From Mesorhizobium sp. (GTDB taxonomy: Bacteria > Pseudomonadota > Alphaproteobacteria > Rhizobiales > Rhizobiaceae): a stretch of 64,000 bases of DNA. The notes under the pieces are model-generated. The model was not told where the DNA came from and did not search any database. It saw nothing but the letters and a program-made list of their open reading frames with translations. The stretch is taken from contig NZ_SUGA01000004.1 of the NCBI RefSeq assembly GCF_004963255.1, positions 62,001 to 126,000 of the forward strand, written 5' to 3'. Below are positions 26,783-34,567 of this stretch, piece by piece (positions within the stretch are counted from its first letter, which is position 1; every line of letters begins with the position of its first letter). Both the position numbers and the translations under genes were made by a program.

Positions 26783-27153
26783 CGCATTTCCTCCCTGATG
26801 GTCTCGTTTTGCGTCGGAACGATCGGCGCCACACCGGCCCGCTTGCGTGCGCCACGCATTAGAGCGGAGGATCCGGGTTTCTTCAGTGGAATTGCGGCAC
26901 CTATATACCACAGAATCGTGCAAACGGATAGAAAAAGGCGAGCTTTTGCCGAGGCTTAGGCCCGCACAATGCGATGCTCGATATCATCGGCAAGGTGTTT
27001 GGGCGCCCCATGACGACCACCGAACTGGAAAGCCTGTTCTAGGGCATGTCTCCTGAAAGGGTGATCCGGTTCGGGGAAAAGACAGGCGTAAAATCAAAAC
27101 CTAAAGCGCATGGAGCGAATCTGAAAGATCGCGACGCGCTTCAGGCCGCGAGG
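26783..27153. other. 371-base gene-free stretch
   Basis: It carries the promoter side of the cytochrome c gene (26783-26930) and a 107-base palindromic repeat (27039-27145, listed separately). A 22-codon plus-strand frame at 26974-27042 (MLDIIGKVFGRPMTTTELES...) has no ribosome site and may be a gene remnant. No clear promoter could be assigned. Confidence 0.5.
27039..27145. repeat. 107-base double-hairpin intergenic repeat, copy 1
   Basis: Starts CTAGGGCATGTCTCCTGAAA and ends GATCGCGACGCGCTTCAGG. Nearly the same sequence with the same length occurs at 54298-54404. Outer pairing GCATGTCT/AGACAGGC and a second hairpin AAAGCGC/GCGCTTC give two stem-loops. Both copies lie just 3' of a minus-strand gene, so they may act in 3'-end formation. 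Confidence 0.75.
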
Positions 27154-27717
27154 TCAAGGTGGATCGGTTTTGCAGCTTGCGGCGATCTGGCCGATCGCTT
27201 TGGAGAGACCTGCAAGTTCGAAATCGGCCTCGCCGCGCCCCGACAGAAGACCGAAGCGCCATGACAGCGTCAGCCGGCTCGCTGAAACCAGGCGCTTGAT
27301 GCCGTCGTCTCCGTCCCTGAACAGCGTTCTGCCGCGCGGGCCGACCGACCAGCTTTCATCGGTCTTGCCGCCGTCGACAATGACGGAGATGGTGATCTTG
27401 CGGCTGGCGGAGACCGGATCTTTGAGCTGTAGCCATTCGCTCCAGCGTGGTTCGCCATCGCGCCGGCAAGCCAAGGTCAGCACCGGGCTGTAGCCCAGCG
27501 CTCCGCCCCCTGTGATGAGCTTGTTGATGGCATGCAGCGAGGCCGTTATCTGGGCGTCGCTGCCGGTGTCGACGCGCCAATTGCCGAGATCCGGCTCGGT
27601 CCGGGCACCTCCTTCAGCCGCCGCCAAGAGGAGGGCCGGGACCTCCGGCTCGGCGCGGACGCTCCCGCCCGTCGTCGCCAACAAGAGCGTCGCGGCAACG
27701 ACTAAGCCTCTTACCAT
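27154..27717 (-). CDS. Exported protein resembling T6SS-associated TagO-like family
   Basis: A 187-residue protein with a signal peptide (MVRGLVVAATLLLATTGGSVRA). The mature part reads LGNWRVDTGSDAQITASLHA, PVLTLACRRDGEPRWSEWL, and FELAGLSKAIGQIAASC near the end. This layout (W...S...D, PxLxLxC, F.L.GL..AI..I...C) recalls the TagO/VasL-neighbour family of type VI secretion clusters and related periplasmic proteins. Two Cys may form a disulfide. No T6SS genes are nearby, so it is an orphan. The ATG at 27717 has GAGG upstream. Assignment is by pattern only. Confidence 0.5.
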   Translation of the reverse strand: MVRGLVVAATLLLATTGGSVRAEPEVPALLLAAAEGGARTEPDLGNWRVDTGSDAQITASLHAINKLITGGGALGYSPVLTLACRRDGEPRWSEWLQLKDPVSASRKITISVIVDGGKTDESWSVGPRGRTLFRDGDDGIKRLVSASRLTLSWRFGLLSGRGEADFELAGLSKAIGQIAASCKTDPP

Positions 27718-27856
27718 GAACCCAGCCTCACAAACGCCTCTGACCCCGCGAACGCCATCGAAACAGATAATCTTCAACGGTTGGTATCGCCAGCGGCAGG
27801 CCATCAAGACAAGTTGCGTGTGTTGCCGCGCCGCCACAATGACACAGGCCGTAATG

Positions 27857-27881
27857 AAAAGGCCGCCCGGAGGCGGCCTTT
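27857..27881 (-). terminator. Rho-independent terminator of tig
   Basis: On the minus strand AAAGGCCGCC, loop TCCG, GGCGGCCTTT form a 10-bp stem followed by TTTTC. It lies 24 bases after the trigger factor stop. Confidence 0.85.
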
Positions 27882-27904
27882 CTAGATCACGGTATTGAAA
27901 CCCG

Positions 27905-29392
27905 TTACTCGGCTTCCTTGGCAACCTTCTTCTTCGGCGCGGCCTTCTTCTTCGGCTCCTCGGCCTCGGCGGCTTCACCCGCCTCTGCCTTGGCTTCGGC
28001 CTTCTTCGAGGAGGCCTTCTTGGCCGGCTTCGCCTTTGTCGCGGTTTCGGCTTCCTCGTCGTCGGCCATCAGCTCGTCCTTGCCGACCTTGACGTCGTTC
28101 ACCGAGATCTGGCCGAGCAGATAGTCGACGACCTTCTCCTCGAACATCGGCGCGCGCAGCGCGTTGATGGCTTCCGGATTGCTGCGATAGAACTCGAAGG
28201 CTTCCTGTTGCTGGTTGGCCGGGAAGCGGCGCACCTGTTCGAACAGGCCGCGCTGCAGTTCCTCGTCCGACACGGTGACGCCTGCCTTTTCGCCGATCTC
28301 GGCGAGCACCAGACCGAGGCGCACGCGGCGCTCGGCAAGGCGCATATATTCGGCGCGCGCCTCTTCTTCCGTGGTCTCTTCGTCGGCGAAGGTGCGGCCG
28401 GCAGCCTCGAGGTCGCGGTTGACCTGAGCCCAGATGTTGTTGAATTCGGCCTCGACGAGCTTGGACGGCGCCTCGAAGGAGTAGGATGCGTCGAGCTGGT
28501 CGAGCAGCTGGCGCTTCACCTTCTGGCGGGTCATCGAGCCGAACTGGTTCTCGAGCTGGCCGCGCACGATCTCGCGCAGGCGCTCTAGCGATTCCAGGCC
28601 GAGATTCTTGGCCGTCTCGTCATTGACTTCGAGCTCGCCGGGCGCCGACACTTCCTTGACGGTGACGTCGAAGGTGGCTTCCTTGCCGGCCAGATGCGCC
28701 GCCTGGTAGTTTTCGGGGAAGGTGACGGTGATCTGCTTCTCGTCGCCGGCCTTGGTGCCGATCAGCTGGTCCTCGAATCCCGGGATGAACTCCTTGGAGC
28801 CGAGCACCAGCGGCTGGTCGGTGCCGGCGCCGCCGGCGAAGGCCTCGCCGCCGATCTTGCCGACATAATCGATGGTCACGCGGTCGCCCTCGGCGGCCTT
28901 GCCGGTCTTGGGCTCGTAGCTGCGCGCCGATTCGGCAACGCGCTTCACCTGATCGTCGACTTCCGATTCCGGCACGTCATAGACCTGACGCGTCACCTTG
29001 ATATCGGAGAAAGCCTTGATCTCGATCGCCGGGATGACCTCGTAGTTGAGGCTGAATTCGAAATCCGTGCCGCCGGCAAGGATCTTCTCGGCCTCCTTCT
29101 CGTCCTCCGTCATGATCACTTCGGGCTGCATGGCGGCCTTTTCGCCGCGGCCGGTGATGATCGAACGGGTCGAGTCGTTGAGGATTTCGTTGACGACCTC
29201 AGCCATGAACGACTTGCCGTACATCTTGCGCAGATGCTGCACCGGCACCTTGCCCGGGCGGAAGCCGTTGATGCGCACCTTGTCGCGGGCATCGGTCAGC
29301 CGCGCCATCAGCTTGGCTTCCATGTCACCGGCCGGCACGGTGATCTTGATCTCGCGCTTGAGACCGGAGTTGAGCGTTTCGGTGACCTGCAT
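27905..29392 (-). CDS. tig: Trigger factor (ribosome-associated chaperone and prolyl isomerase)
   Basis: A 495-residue protein with the N-terminal ribosome-binding domain including the signature GFRPGKVP (about residues 43-50), an FKBP-type PPIase domain ([36 protein letters not shown]) and a helical C-terminal chaperone domain. It then extends into a Lys/Ala/Glu-rich tail ([15 protein letters not shown]...KKKVAKEAE) of about 45 residues, common in Rhizobiales. It binds nascent chains at ribosomal protein L23. ATG with AAAGG upstream. Confidence 0.97.
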   Translation of the reverse strand: MQVTETLNSGLKREIKITVPAGDMEAKLMARLTDARDKVRINGFRPGKVPVQHLRKMYGKSFMAEVVNEILNDSTRSIITGRGEKAAMQPEVIMTEDEKEAEKILAGGTDFEFSLNYEVIPAIEIKAFSDIKVTRQVYDVPESEVDDQVKRVAESARSYEPKTGKAAEGDRVTIDYVGKIGGEAFAGGAGTDQPLVLGSKEFIPGFEDQLIGTKAGDEKQITVTFPENYQAAHLAGKEATFDVTVKEVSAPGELEVNDETAKNLGLESLERLREIVRGQLENQFGSMTRQKVKRQLLDQLDASYSFEAPSKLVEAEFNNIWAQVNRDLEAAGRTFADEETTEEEARAEYMRLAERRVRLGLVLAEIGEKAGVTVSDEELQRGLFEQVRRFPANQQQEAFEFYRSNPEAINALRAPMFEEKVVDYLLGQISVNDVKVGKDELMADDEEAETATKAKPAKKASSKKAEAKAEAGEAAEAEEPKKKAAPKKKVAKEAE

Positions 29393-29736
29393 CCTAGAAC
29401 CTTTGTTTTCAACAATGAGACTGCCAAACGGTCCTAGCCGTTTACAGCCTGCCGGTATGATGTTGCCGGAAATGGCTTTTGGTACGGAACCTGGCGATTT
29501 GACCGCTAACGCGGTTCAAACTCTCCTGAACTACGCCTTGCCAGATGCGAATAAGTCTCTGTTTTTAATATAACTTTTCACATCTTGCAGAAGCGGAAAC
29601 TCACGTTCCGTCACATTCGACACGCCTTTTGTCACAGGCTAGGCCAATTTTCAACTATCTTCGCGTCTAGCCGGATAAGCATGATCTGAGCCTCGACATT
29701 GACAGAATGATGGCTACATGGGATTGCCGGGGACAA
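29393..29736. other. 344-base gene-free stretch between tig and tRNA-Leu
   Basis: This is the divergent promoter region of tig (minus) and the tRNA (plus). It contains a small hairpin AAACGG-TCCTAG-CCGTTT (29426-29443) in the tig leader, an AT-rich patch AATATA (29567-29572), and a perfect -35 hexamer TTGACA at 29699-29704 upstream of the tRNA. Its -10 partner is unclear. No protein gene is seen. Confidence 0.5.
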
Positions 29737-29821
29737 GCGGATGTGGCGGAATTGGTAGACGCCCTGGATTTAGGTTCCAGTGCCGAAAGGCGTGGGGGTT
29801 CGAGTCCCTTCATCCGCACCA
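29737..29821 (+). tRNA. tRNA-Leu (anticodon TAG), CCA encoded
   Basis: An 85-base cloverleaf. The acceptor stem GCGGATG pairs with CATCCGC, followed by discriminator A and an encoded CCA. Anticodon stem CTGGA/TCCAG with loop TTTAGGT gives anticodon TAG. The long variable arm (TGCCGAAAGGCG) marks a class II tRNA. T-arm GGGGGTTCGAGTCCC. Confidence 0.97.
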
Positions 29822-29897
29822 TCCTTTGCTCTTCCAGCTTCGTGTGGCGAGCCAACGCGTCAAACTCGTCAGCGCCAACGCAAAGACGCCTAGCTCT

Positions 29898-30479
29898 TCA
29901 ATAAAGCGGCTCCTCGAACAGCGTCTTGTCGCCGTCCATCAGCGCCTTGATCTGTGCAGTACCGTCGGATGCGAGCGCGAGCTTGATGCCGAACGGCCGC
30001 ACGCGCATGTCGTTCTGGATCGCCATGCCTTCGCCCTCCGGCAGATAGAAGCGGTCGATCCCGTAGTCCGGCGCGATCGTCGCGTCCGTATCACGAAGGC
30101 CCCAGCCCTCCACGACATGGCCGGCAATGTCCGCTTCACCCTCGCCTGCCGGCGCCGGCGCCTGGCCGAACCATGCCGCGGTCGGCTGCCAATAACCGTC
30201 GGCGCCTTTCTTCAGCCGCACCACGATCGATGTATCCTCGCTGGAGAACTGACCCTGTGGAATGTTGGCGATCAGCTTCACCGGGATCCGCGAAATGTTG
30301 TTGTTGAGCGAGATGTAGTCACCGCGCAGGAGATCGCGCGGATCGACGGGCTGGACTTTCAACAGCACTTCCTTGCCGTTGCGGAGGATCGCCGCGCGGC
30401 CGGCGATGATCCAGCTGAGAAAGCCGATCTGGACAAGCGCCAGCACCAGCGCGGAGATGATCAGTTTCTTGCCGGTCAT
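29898..30479 (-). CDS. GDYXXLXY-domain membrane-anchored protein
   Basis: A 193-residue protein: one N-terminal membrane helix (LIISALVLALVQIGFLSWIIAG) and a periplasmic domain with the family signature VDPRDLLRGDYISLNN, then GIDRFYLPEGEG near the C-terminus. The family is known for genetic linkage with DUF2157 membrane proteins, exactly as here (ATGA overlap at 30476-30479). Molecular function is unknown. Confidence 0.88.
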   Translation of the reverse strand: MTGKKLIISALVLALVQIGFLSWIIAGRAAILRNGKEVLLKVQPVDPRDLLRGDYISLNNNISRIPVKLIANIPQGQFSSEDTSIVVRLKKGADGYWQPTAAWFGQAPAPAGEGEADIAGHVVEGWGLRDTDATIAPDYGIDRFYLPEGEGMAIQNDMRVRPFGIKLALASDGTAQIKALMDGDKTLFEEPLY

Positions 30480-31594
30480 GCCGCTGCTCCTGTTCCGGCA
30501 GGCGCTTTCATGCGTTTTTCGATGCGGATGATGACCAGCGCCAGTACGCCGAGCAGCACCGCCGCCGCCAGGAAGAAGCCGGCCGTATCCAGCATCGACC
30601 TCAAGGTGACGCTGTAGATGATGGCGAGCTCGAAGGCGAAGCCGGTATAGGCCAGCCAGCGCAAGCCCCTGCTCTCGCGCCCCGCCAGCATGATTGCCGC
30701 CACGATACTGGCCAGCGCCACGATCGAAGCGACGGCAAACCCGCTGTTGTAGGTGCTTTCATCCGCCAGCTCGAACTGGATGATCGCCATGGCGGTGAGG
30801 AAGCCGAGCAAGGCGTGCAAGGGCAGCCGGCCGCCGAGCTGCAGGATCCTGTCGATCTGATCGCCCGCAAAGACGGAAGCGGCAAAGAGCAGCACCGAGA
30901 CCATGGCCAGCGACATGGCAACCGGCAGCGTCTCGCGATCCGTCGCCAGCAGGACCAGATAGAGAATGACCGACAGAATGACGAGATGGCGCGCGGCCTG
31001 GCTGCGCGCCCAGAACGAAATGCCGAACAAGACGATCGCCACGACGATGAAGAGATGCGGGGTTTCCGCGCGCCAGTAGAAGCCGAACCCCTTGAGGACC
31101 AGCCAGGCGTCGGCGATGCCGACCGCCGCGACCGTCAGCGGGCTTGAACGCAGCGCGACCGCCGCCAGCGCCGTGCCGGCGCACCACGTCACCAGCGCCG
31201 AGGCCTCGTCGCCAGAAAGGTGGTACATCTGGCCGACCAGCGCGATCGCTCCGCCGAACGCCGCCGCGGCAACGATCCACAGCGCCTCGCCGATAGCGGC
31301 ATGGTCACGCGTCTTCAACACCGCGCCGCCGACATAGCCGCCGAGGATGACGAAGAAAAGCGCCGCCACGCGCAAGAGGCGTGGGAAGGCCTCCCAATTG
31401 GCGGCGACGAAGATCAGGATCGCCGCGCCGAACAAAAGCGCCGCCATCATCGCCAGGATGGAGCCGAAGCTCAGCGACGCGCGTTCATTGGCGGCGACAT
31501 CGCGCGTCAGCGCCTCCGCCGTGGCGGGATCGATCAGCCCGATCTCCCGCCAGCGCGCGATATCCGCCCTCACCCGTGTGGCATAGCCCGCCAT
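30476..31594 (-). CDS. DUF2157 polytopic membrane protein
   Basis: A 372-residue protein with a soluble N-terminal helical part (RADIARWREIGLIDPATAEALTRDV) and then about ten membrane helices. The first motif (SILAMMAALLFGAAILIFVAANWEA) is the hallmark of DUF2157, and MYHLSGDEA is in the mid-part. Unknown function. It is coupled to the GDYXXLXY partner. Ribosome site GGGGGAA precedes the ATG. Confidence 0.88.
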   Translation of the reverse strand: MAGYATRVRADIARWREIGLIDPATAEALTRDVAANERASLSFGSILAMMAALLFGAAILIFVAANWEAFPRLLRVAALFFVILGGYVGGAVLKTRDHAAIGEALWIVAAAAFGGAIALVGQMYHLSGDEASALVTWCAGTALAAVALRSSPLTVAAVGIADAWLVLKGFGFYWRAETPHLFIVVAIVLFGISFWARSQAARHLVILSVILYLVLLATDRETLPVAMSLAMVSVLLFAASVFAGDQIDRILQLGGRLPLHALLGFLTAMAIIQFELADESTYNSGFAVASIVALASIVAAIMLAGRESRGLRWLAYTGFAFELAIIYSVTLRSMLDTAGFFLAAAVLLGVLALVIIRIEKRMKAPAGTGAAA

Positions 31595-31828
31595 GCATTT
31601 CCCCCAAGCCCGACCACTTCCTTAGTCGAAACAGCCAAACCGTTGACGCAGCGGCATTTTTCGATTCGGCCTTCTTTGTGGCGCAGGCATGAACGGCGGT
31701 TAATGTTGCATTGCACAATTTGCATTGCTGCCATGCGCCAACGGCACTTTTAAACCGATATGATCCCACTTATTTTCTGTTCGTACACAAACGGAATGAT
31801 CCGAACTAAAGACGAAACGAGAACTACC

Positions 31829-31969
31829 ATGAACCTGATCCGCAACTACCGCAACTGGCGCCGCTACCGGGAAACCGTTTCCGAGCTGAACCGCCTGTCG
31901 AACCGTGAACTGACCGACCTCGGCATCAGCCGCAGCGACATCCACTACGTCGCCCGCAAGGCGGTCTAA
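31829..31969 (+). CDS. DUF1127 small arginine-rich protein (first)
   Basis: A 46-residue basic protein: MNLIRNYRNWRRYRETVSEL, then NRLSNRELTDLGISRSDIHYVARKAV. This is the DUF1127 pattern (RxWRxYRxTxxELxxLxxRELxDLGIxRxDI). In Rhodobacter sphaeroides a DUF1127 protein (CcaF1) is co-transcribed with the CcsR sRNAs and binds RNA; in Agrobacterium such proteins affect phosphate and carbon metabolism. A candidate -10 TATGAT lies at 31759-31764. It is followed by a paralogue and the cuckoo-type hairpins. Confidence 0.92.
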   Translation: MNLIRNYRNWRRYRETVSELNRLSNRELTDLGISRSDIHYVARKAV

Positions 31970-32020
31970 TCCGCTTCGGACCGCAAATGGTCCGAACCAG
32001 TTTTGAAGAGAGTTAAGACA

Positions 32021-32161
32021 ATGAACCTGATCCGTAGCTACCGTAACTGGCGCGTTTATCGCGAGACGGTTTCCGAGCTGGGTCGGCTTTCGAACCGTCA
32101 GCTCCATGATCTCGGCATCGTTCGCGACGAGATCAAGATGGTCGCCCGCAAGGCGATCTAA
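32021..32161 (+). CDS. DUF1127 small arginine-rich protein (second)
   Basis: A 46-residue paralogue of the preceding gene: MNLIRSYRNWRVYRETVSEL, then GRLSNRQLHDLGIVRDEIKMVARKAI. About 70 percent of positions are shared. It lies 51 bases downstream on the same strand and has a weak purine-rich ribosome site (AAGAGAG). The nine-base gap to the first CCTCCTCCC hairpin suggests one transcript with the RNA array. Confidence 0.92.
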   Translation: MNLIRSYRNWRVYRETVSELGRLSNRQLHDLGIVRDEIKMVARKAI

Positions 32162-32170
32162 GCAAGGAAT

Positions 32171-32281
32171 TTCGCCAGGGTCGACCTCCTCCCCGACCCT
32201 GACGAATGAGGTCAACCTTCACCTCCTCCCGAGGGTTGGCCACCGAAACGGCGCCCGCCGGACCTCCTCCCCCGGCGGGCG
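32171..32281 (+). ncRNA. Cuckoo/CcsR-type sRNA hairpins 1-3
   Basis: Three consecutive stem-loops each expose ACCTCCTCCC in the loop. Hairpin 1 is 32171-32206 (loop motif 32185-32193; stem CAGGGTCG/CGACCCTG extended by TTCG/CGAA). Hairpin 2 is 32210-32241 (motif 32222-32230; stem GGTCAACCTTC/GAGGGTTGGCC with G-U pairs). Hairpin 3 is 32252-32281 (motif 32263-32271; stem CGCCCGCCGG/CCGGCGGGCG). CCUCCUCCC loops behind DUF1127 genes define the cuckoo/CcsR family in alphaproteobacteria, where they act in stress response. The motif is complementary to purine-rich ribosome-binding sites. Confidence 0.88.
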
Positions 32282-32344
32282 TTGTTCAGAAGCGAAGATC
32301 GTTCGTCTTCGAAGGTTTCGCCCTTCTAAAAAGGCGAAAGAGAT

Positions 32345-32456
32345 TTCGTCAAAGCCGACCTCCTCCCCGGCGATGACGAATTAGGTCGATCTTCACCTCC
32401 TCCCGAGGATCGACCCCCAAAACGACACCCGCCGGACCTCCTCCCCCGGCGGGTGT
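32345..32456 (+). ncRNA. Cuckoo/CcsR-type sRNA hairpins 4-6
   Basis: A second triplet. Hairpin 4 is 32345-32380 (motif 32359-32367; TTCGTC/GACGAA and GCCG/CGGC stems with an internal loop). Hairpin 5 is 32384-32415 (motif 32396-32404; GGTCGATCTTC/GAGGATCGACC). Hairpin 6 is 32425-32456 (motif 32437-32445; ACACCCGCCGG/CCGGCGGGTGT). Order and stem types parallel hairpins 1-3, so the triplet looks duplicated. Stem sequences have diverged with compensatory changes while the loop is invariant. Between the triplets lies TTTCGCC/GGCGAAA, another small stem. Confidence 0.88.
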
Positions 32457-32466
32457 TGTTGTTTTT
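32425..32466 (+). terminator. Intrinsic terminator at the end of the cuckoo array
   Basis: Hairpin 6, an 11-bp GC-rich stem, is followed directly by TTGTTGTTTTT. This gives a typical rho-independent terminator that would define the 3' end of the DUF1127-sRNA transcript. Confidence 0.7.
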
Positions 32467-32534
32467 GGCGCCAGCTTCTCGCCGTCGCCGCCCGGCAATT
32501 GCAATCGGGCCGCCAAGCGATTATTCCGGCGCTC

Positions 32535-33944
32535 ATGAACAAAAATCCCGTACACGTCATCGGCGGCGGCCTCGCCGGATCCGAGGCGGCATGGCAAATC
32601 GCCGAGGCCGGCGTTCCCGTCATACTGCACGAGATGCGCCCGGTGCGCGGCACCGACGCGCACAAGACCGATGGTCTGGCCGAGCTCGTCTGCTCGAACT
32701 CTTTCCGATCCGACGATGCCGAAAACAACGCGGTCGGCCTGCTGCATGCCGAAATGCGGCTGGCCGGCTCGCTGATCATGAGCTCCGGCGATGCCAACCA
32801 GGTTCCCGCCGGCGGCGCGCTGGCCGTCGACCGCGACCGGTTTTCCGACGCGGTCACCGCGAAGATCGAAGCGCATCCGCGGATCACCATCCAGCGCGAG
32901 GAAGTGCCTGGGCTCCCGCCGGCGGACTGGGACCAGGCGATCATCGCCACCGGTCCTCTGACGGCGCCGTCGCTGGCGCAGTCGATCGCCGAGGCAACCG
33001 GAGCCGACGCGCTTGCCTTCTTCGACGCCATCGCGCCGATCGTGCATTTCGACACGATCGACATGGACACGGCCTGGTTCCAGTCGCGCTACGACAAGGT
33101 CGGCCCCGGCGGCAACGGCAAGGACTACATCAACTGCCCGATGGACAAGGACCAGTATTTCGCCTTCGTCCAGGCGCTGCTGGAAGGCCAGAAAACCGAG
33201 TTCAAAGAGTGGGAAGGCACACCCTATTTCGACGGCTGCCTGCCGATCGAGGTGATGGCCGAGCGCGGCGTCGAGACCCTGCGCTACGGCCCGATGAAGC
33301 CGATGGGCCTGACCAACGCCCACAATCCCTCGGTAAAAGCCTATGCGGTGGTGCAGCTCCGTCAGGACAATGCGCTGGGCACGCTCTACAACATGGTCGG
33401 TTTCCAGACGAAGCTGAAGCATGCCGAGCAGGTGAGCATCTTCCGCACCATTCCCGGGCTCGAGAATGCCGAGTTCGCCCGCCTCGGCGGCCTGCACCGG
33501 AACACCTACATCAACTCGCCGACGCTGCTCGACCCCTCGCTGCAGCTGAAATCGCGGCCGGGCCTGCGCTTTGCCGGCCAGATCACCGGCTGCGAAGGCT
33601 ATGTGGAAAGCGCCGCGATCGGCCTGCTCGCCGGCCGCTTCGCCGCCGCCGAGCGGCTCGGCCACGCGCCCGCGCTGCCGCCGGCGACCACCGCCTTCGG
33701 CGCGCTGCTCAACCACATCACCGGCGGGCATATCGTGTCGGACGATGAGCCCGGCAAGCGCTCCTTCCAGCCAATGAACGTCAATTTCGGCCTTTTCCCG
33801 CCGGTCGAAGCGCCGAAGACCGACGGCAAGCGCCTGCGCGGCAAGGACAAGACCGTCGCCAAACGTCATGCGATCACGGCGAGAGCGCTGGCCGATTGCC
33901 GCGAGTGGTTGGGACAGGCTCCCCGAACGGAAGCGGCAGCTTGA
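32535..33944 (+). CDS. trmFO: tRNA (uracil-54-C5)-methyltransferase, folate/FAD-dependent
   Basis: A 469-residue flavoprotein that methylates U54 in the T-loop of tRNAs using methylenetetrahydrofolate. FAD-binding [14 protein letters not shown] at residues 8-21, then [11 protein letters not shown], the Cys-containing [20 protein letters not shown] and [19 protein letters not shown], are all TrmFO (Gid) signatures. ATG at 32535; the upstream codons of the open frame lie close to the cuckoo terminator and are not conserved. Confidence 0.96.
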   Translation: MNKNPVHVIGGGLAGSEAAWQIAEAGVPVILHEMRPVRGTDAHKTDGLAELVCSNSFRSDDAENNAVGLLHAEMRLAGSLIMSSGDANQVPAGGALAVDRDRFSDAVTAKIEAHPRITIQREEVPGLPPADWDQAIIATGPLTAPSLAQSIAEATGADALAFFDAIAPIVHFDTIDMDTAWFQSRYDKVGPGGNGKDYINCPMDKDQYFAFVQALLEGQKTEFKEWEGTPYFDGCLPIEVMAERGVETLRYGPMKPMGLTNAHNPSVKAYAVVQLRQDNALGTLYNMVGFQTKLKHAEQVSIFRTIPGLENAEFARLGGLHRNTYINSPTLLDPSLQLKSRPGLRFAGQITGCEGYVESAAIGLLAGRFAAAERLGHAPALPPATTAFGALLNHITGGHIVSDDEPGKRSFQPMNVNFGLFPPVEAPKTDGKRLRGKDKTVAKRHAITARALADCREWLGQAPRTEAAA

Positions 33945-34057
33945 TCTGTGGCTGACGTCTCGCGTCCGCCACAGCTTTTGCGACCGGGCTACGAGACCAG
34001 CGACGAACCCTTCACCGGCGACTGCGGACCGCTGCGAACGAAGTTGCCTGCGATACT

Positions 34058-34086
34058 TTGACCAAGGAACGCTTCCCCCATACGGT
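34058..34086 (+). promoter_or_regulatory. Candidate promoter of the pqqD-like operon
   Basis: -35 TTGACC (34058-34063) and -10 TACGGT (34081-34086) are separated by 17 bases, 45 bases before the ATG at 34131. The -35 is good and the -10 weak; assignment is tentative. Confidence 0.3.
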
Positions 34087-34130
34087 CTCATGGTGTATCA
34101 CCCGGGACTTATGGGGCGAAGGGCGGTATA

Positions 34131-34562
34131 ATGTCGGGCGTCGTCTTGGACGAAACAAATTTGTCGAGTGAGATCTTCGACGGCGAAGTCGTTGCGGTGA
34201 ACTTTGCGACTGGCAAGTATTACGGCATGAAGGGAAGCGCGCAGCTCATCTGGGAGATGTTGCGCGAACCCGTCGATCCCGCCATGATCGAGACAGCGTT
34301 GAGGACGGGTTATCCCAACCTGGACGACGACGACGTTGCCTCAGTGCAACGTTTCCTCGACCTCCTCGTGGAGGAAGGCATACTTCAGCCGGCCTCGCCG
34401 ATCGCATCGCCGAAGCTACCCGACATTTCCGGCCGTGCATCGTTCGTAAGGCCGGAGCTAGAGATCCACACGGACTTGCAGGAGTTGATCGTCCTCGACC
34501 CCATCCATGACGTGGATCCGAGCGGTGGATGGCCACTGCGGCGGGAATTGGGGGACAGCTGA
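34131..34562 (+). CDS. PqqD-like (RRE) protein with a peptide-like C-terminal tail
   Basis: A 143-residue protein. Residues about 10-90 form a PqqD/RiPP-recognition-element winged helix (VVAVNFATGKYYGMKGSAQL, LIWEML, FLDLLVEEGILQ). Residues about 100-143 carry a separate tail: FVRPELEIHTDLQELIVLD, then PIHDVDPSGGWPLRRE. This recalls the conserved PxLxxxxDLQxLxxLDPIHxVD ends of peptides encoded with such RREs. An RRE usually presents a precursor peptide to modifying enzymes, so here carrier and substrate may be fused (inference). First gene of a five-gene operon. Confidence 0.78.
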   Translation: MSGVVLDETNLSSEIFDGEVVAVNFATGKYYGMKGSAQLIWEMLREPVDPAMIETALRTGYPNLDDDDVASVQRFLDLLVEEGILQPASPIASPKLPDISGRASFVRPELEIHTDLQELIVLDPIHDVDPSGGWPLRRELGDS

Positions 34563-34567
34563 TCCGA

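Noticed and set aside
26974..27042. 22-codon frame MLDIIGKVFGRPMTTTELES...
   Set aside because: No ribosome site, upstream frame closed at 26929, and no neighbour that would explain it; perhaps a remnant, but not supportable as a gene.
29667..29855. Minus-strand frame of 62 codons over the tRNA-Leu (MVRMKGLEPPRLSALEP...)
   Set aside because: It is the antisense translation of the tRNA gene, a well-known false gene.
32171..32466. Cuckoo hairpins read as plain terminators or as a CRISPR-like repeat
   Set aside because: Spacing is irregular, stems differ and only the loop is constant, which does not fit CRISPR; only the last hairpin has a T-run.
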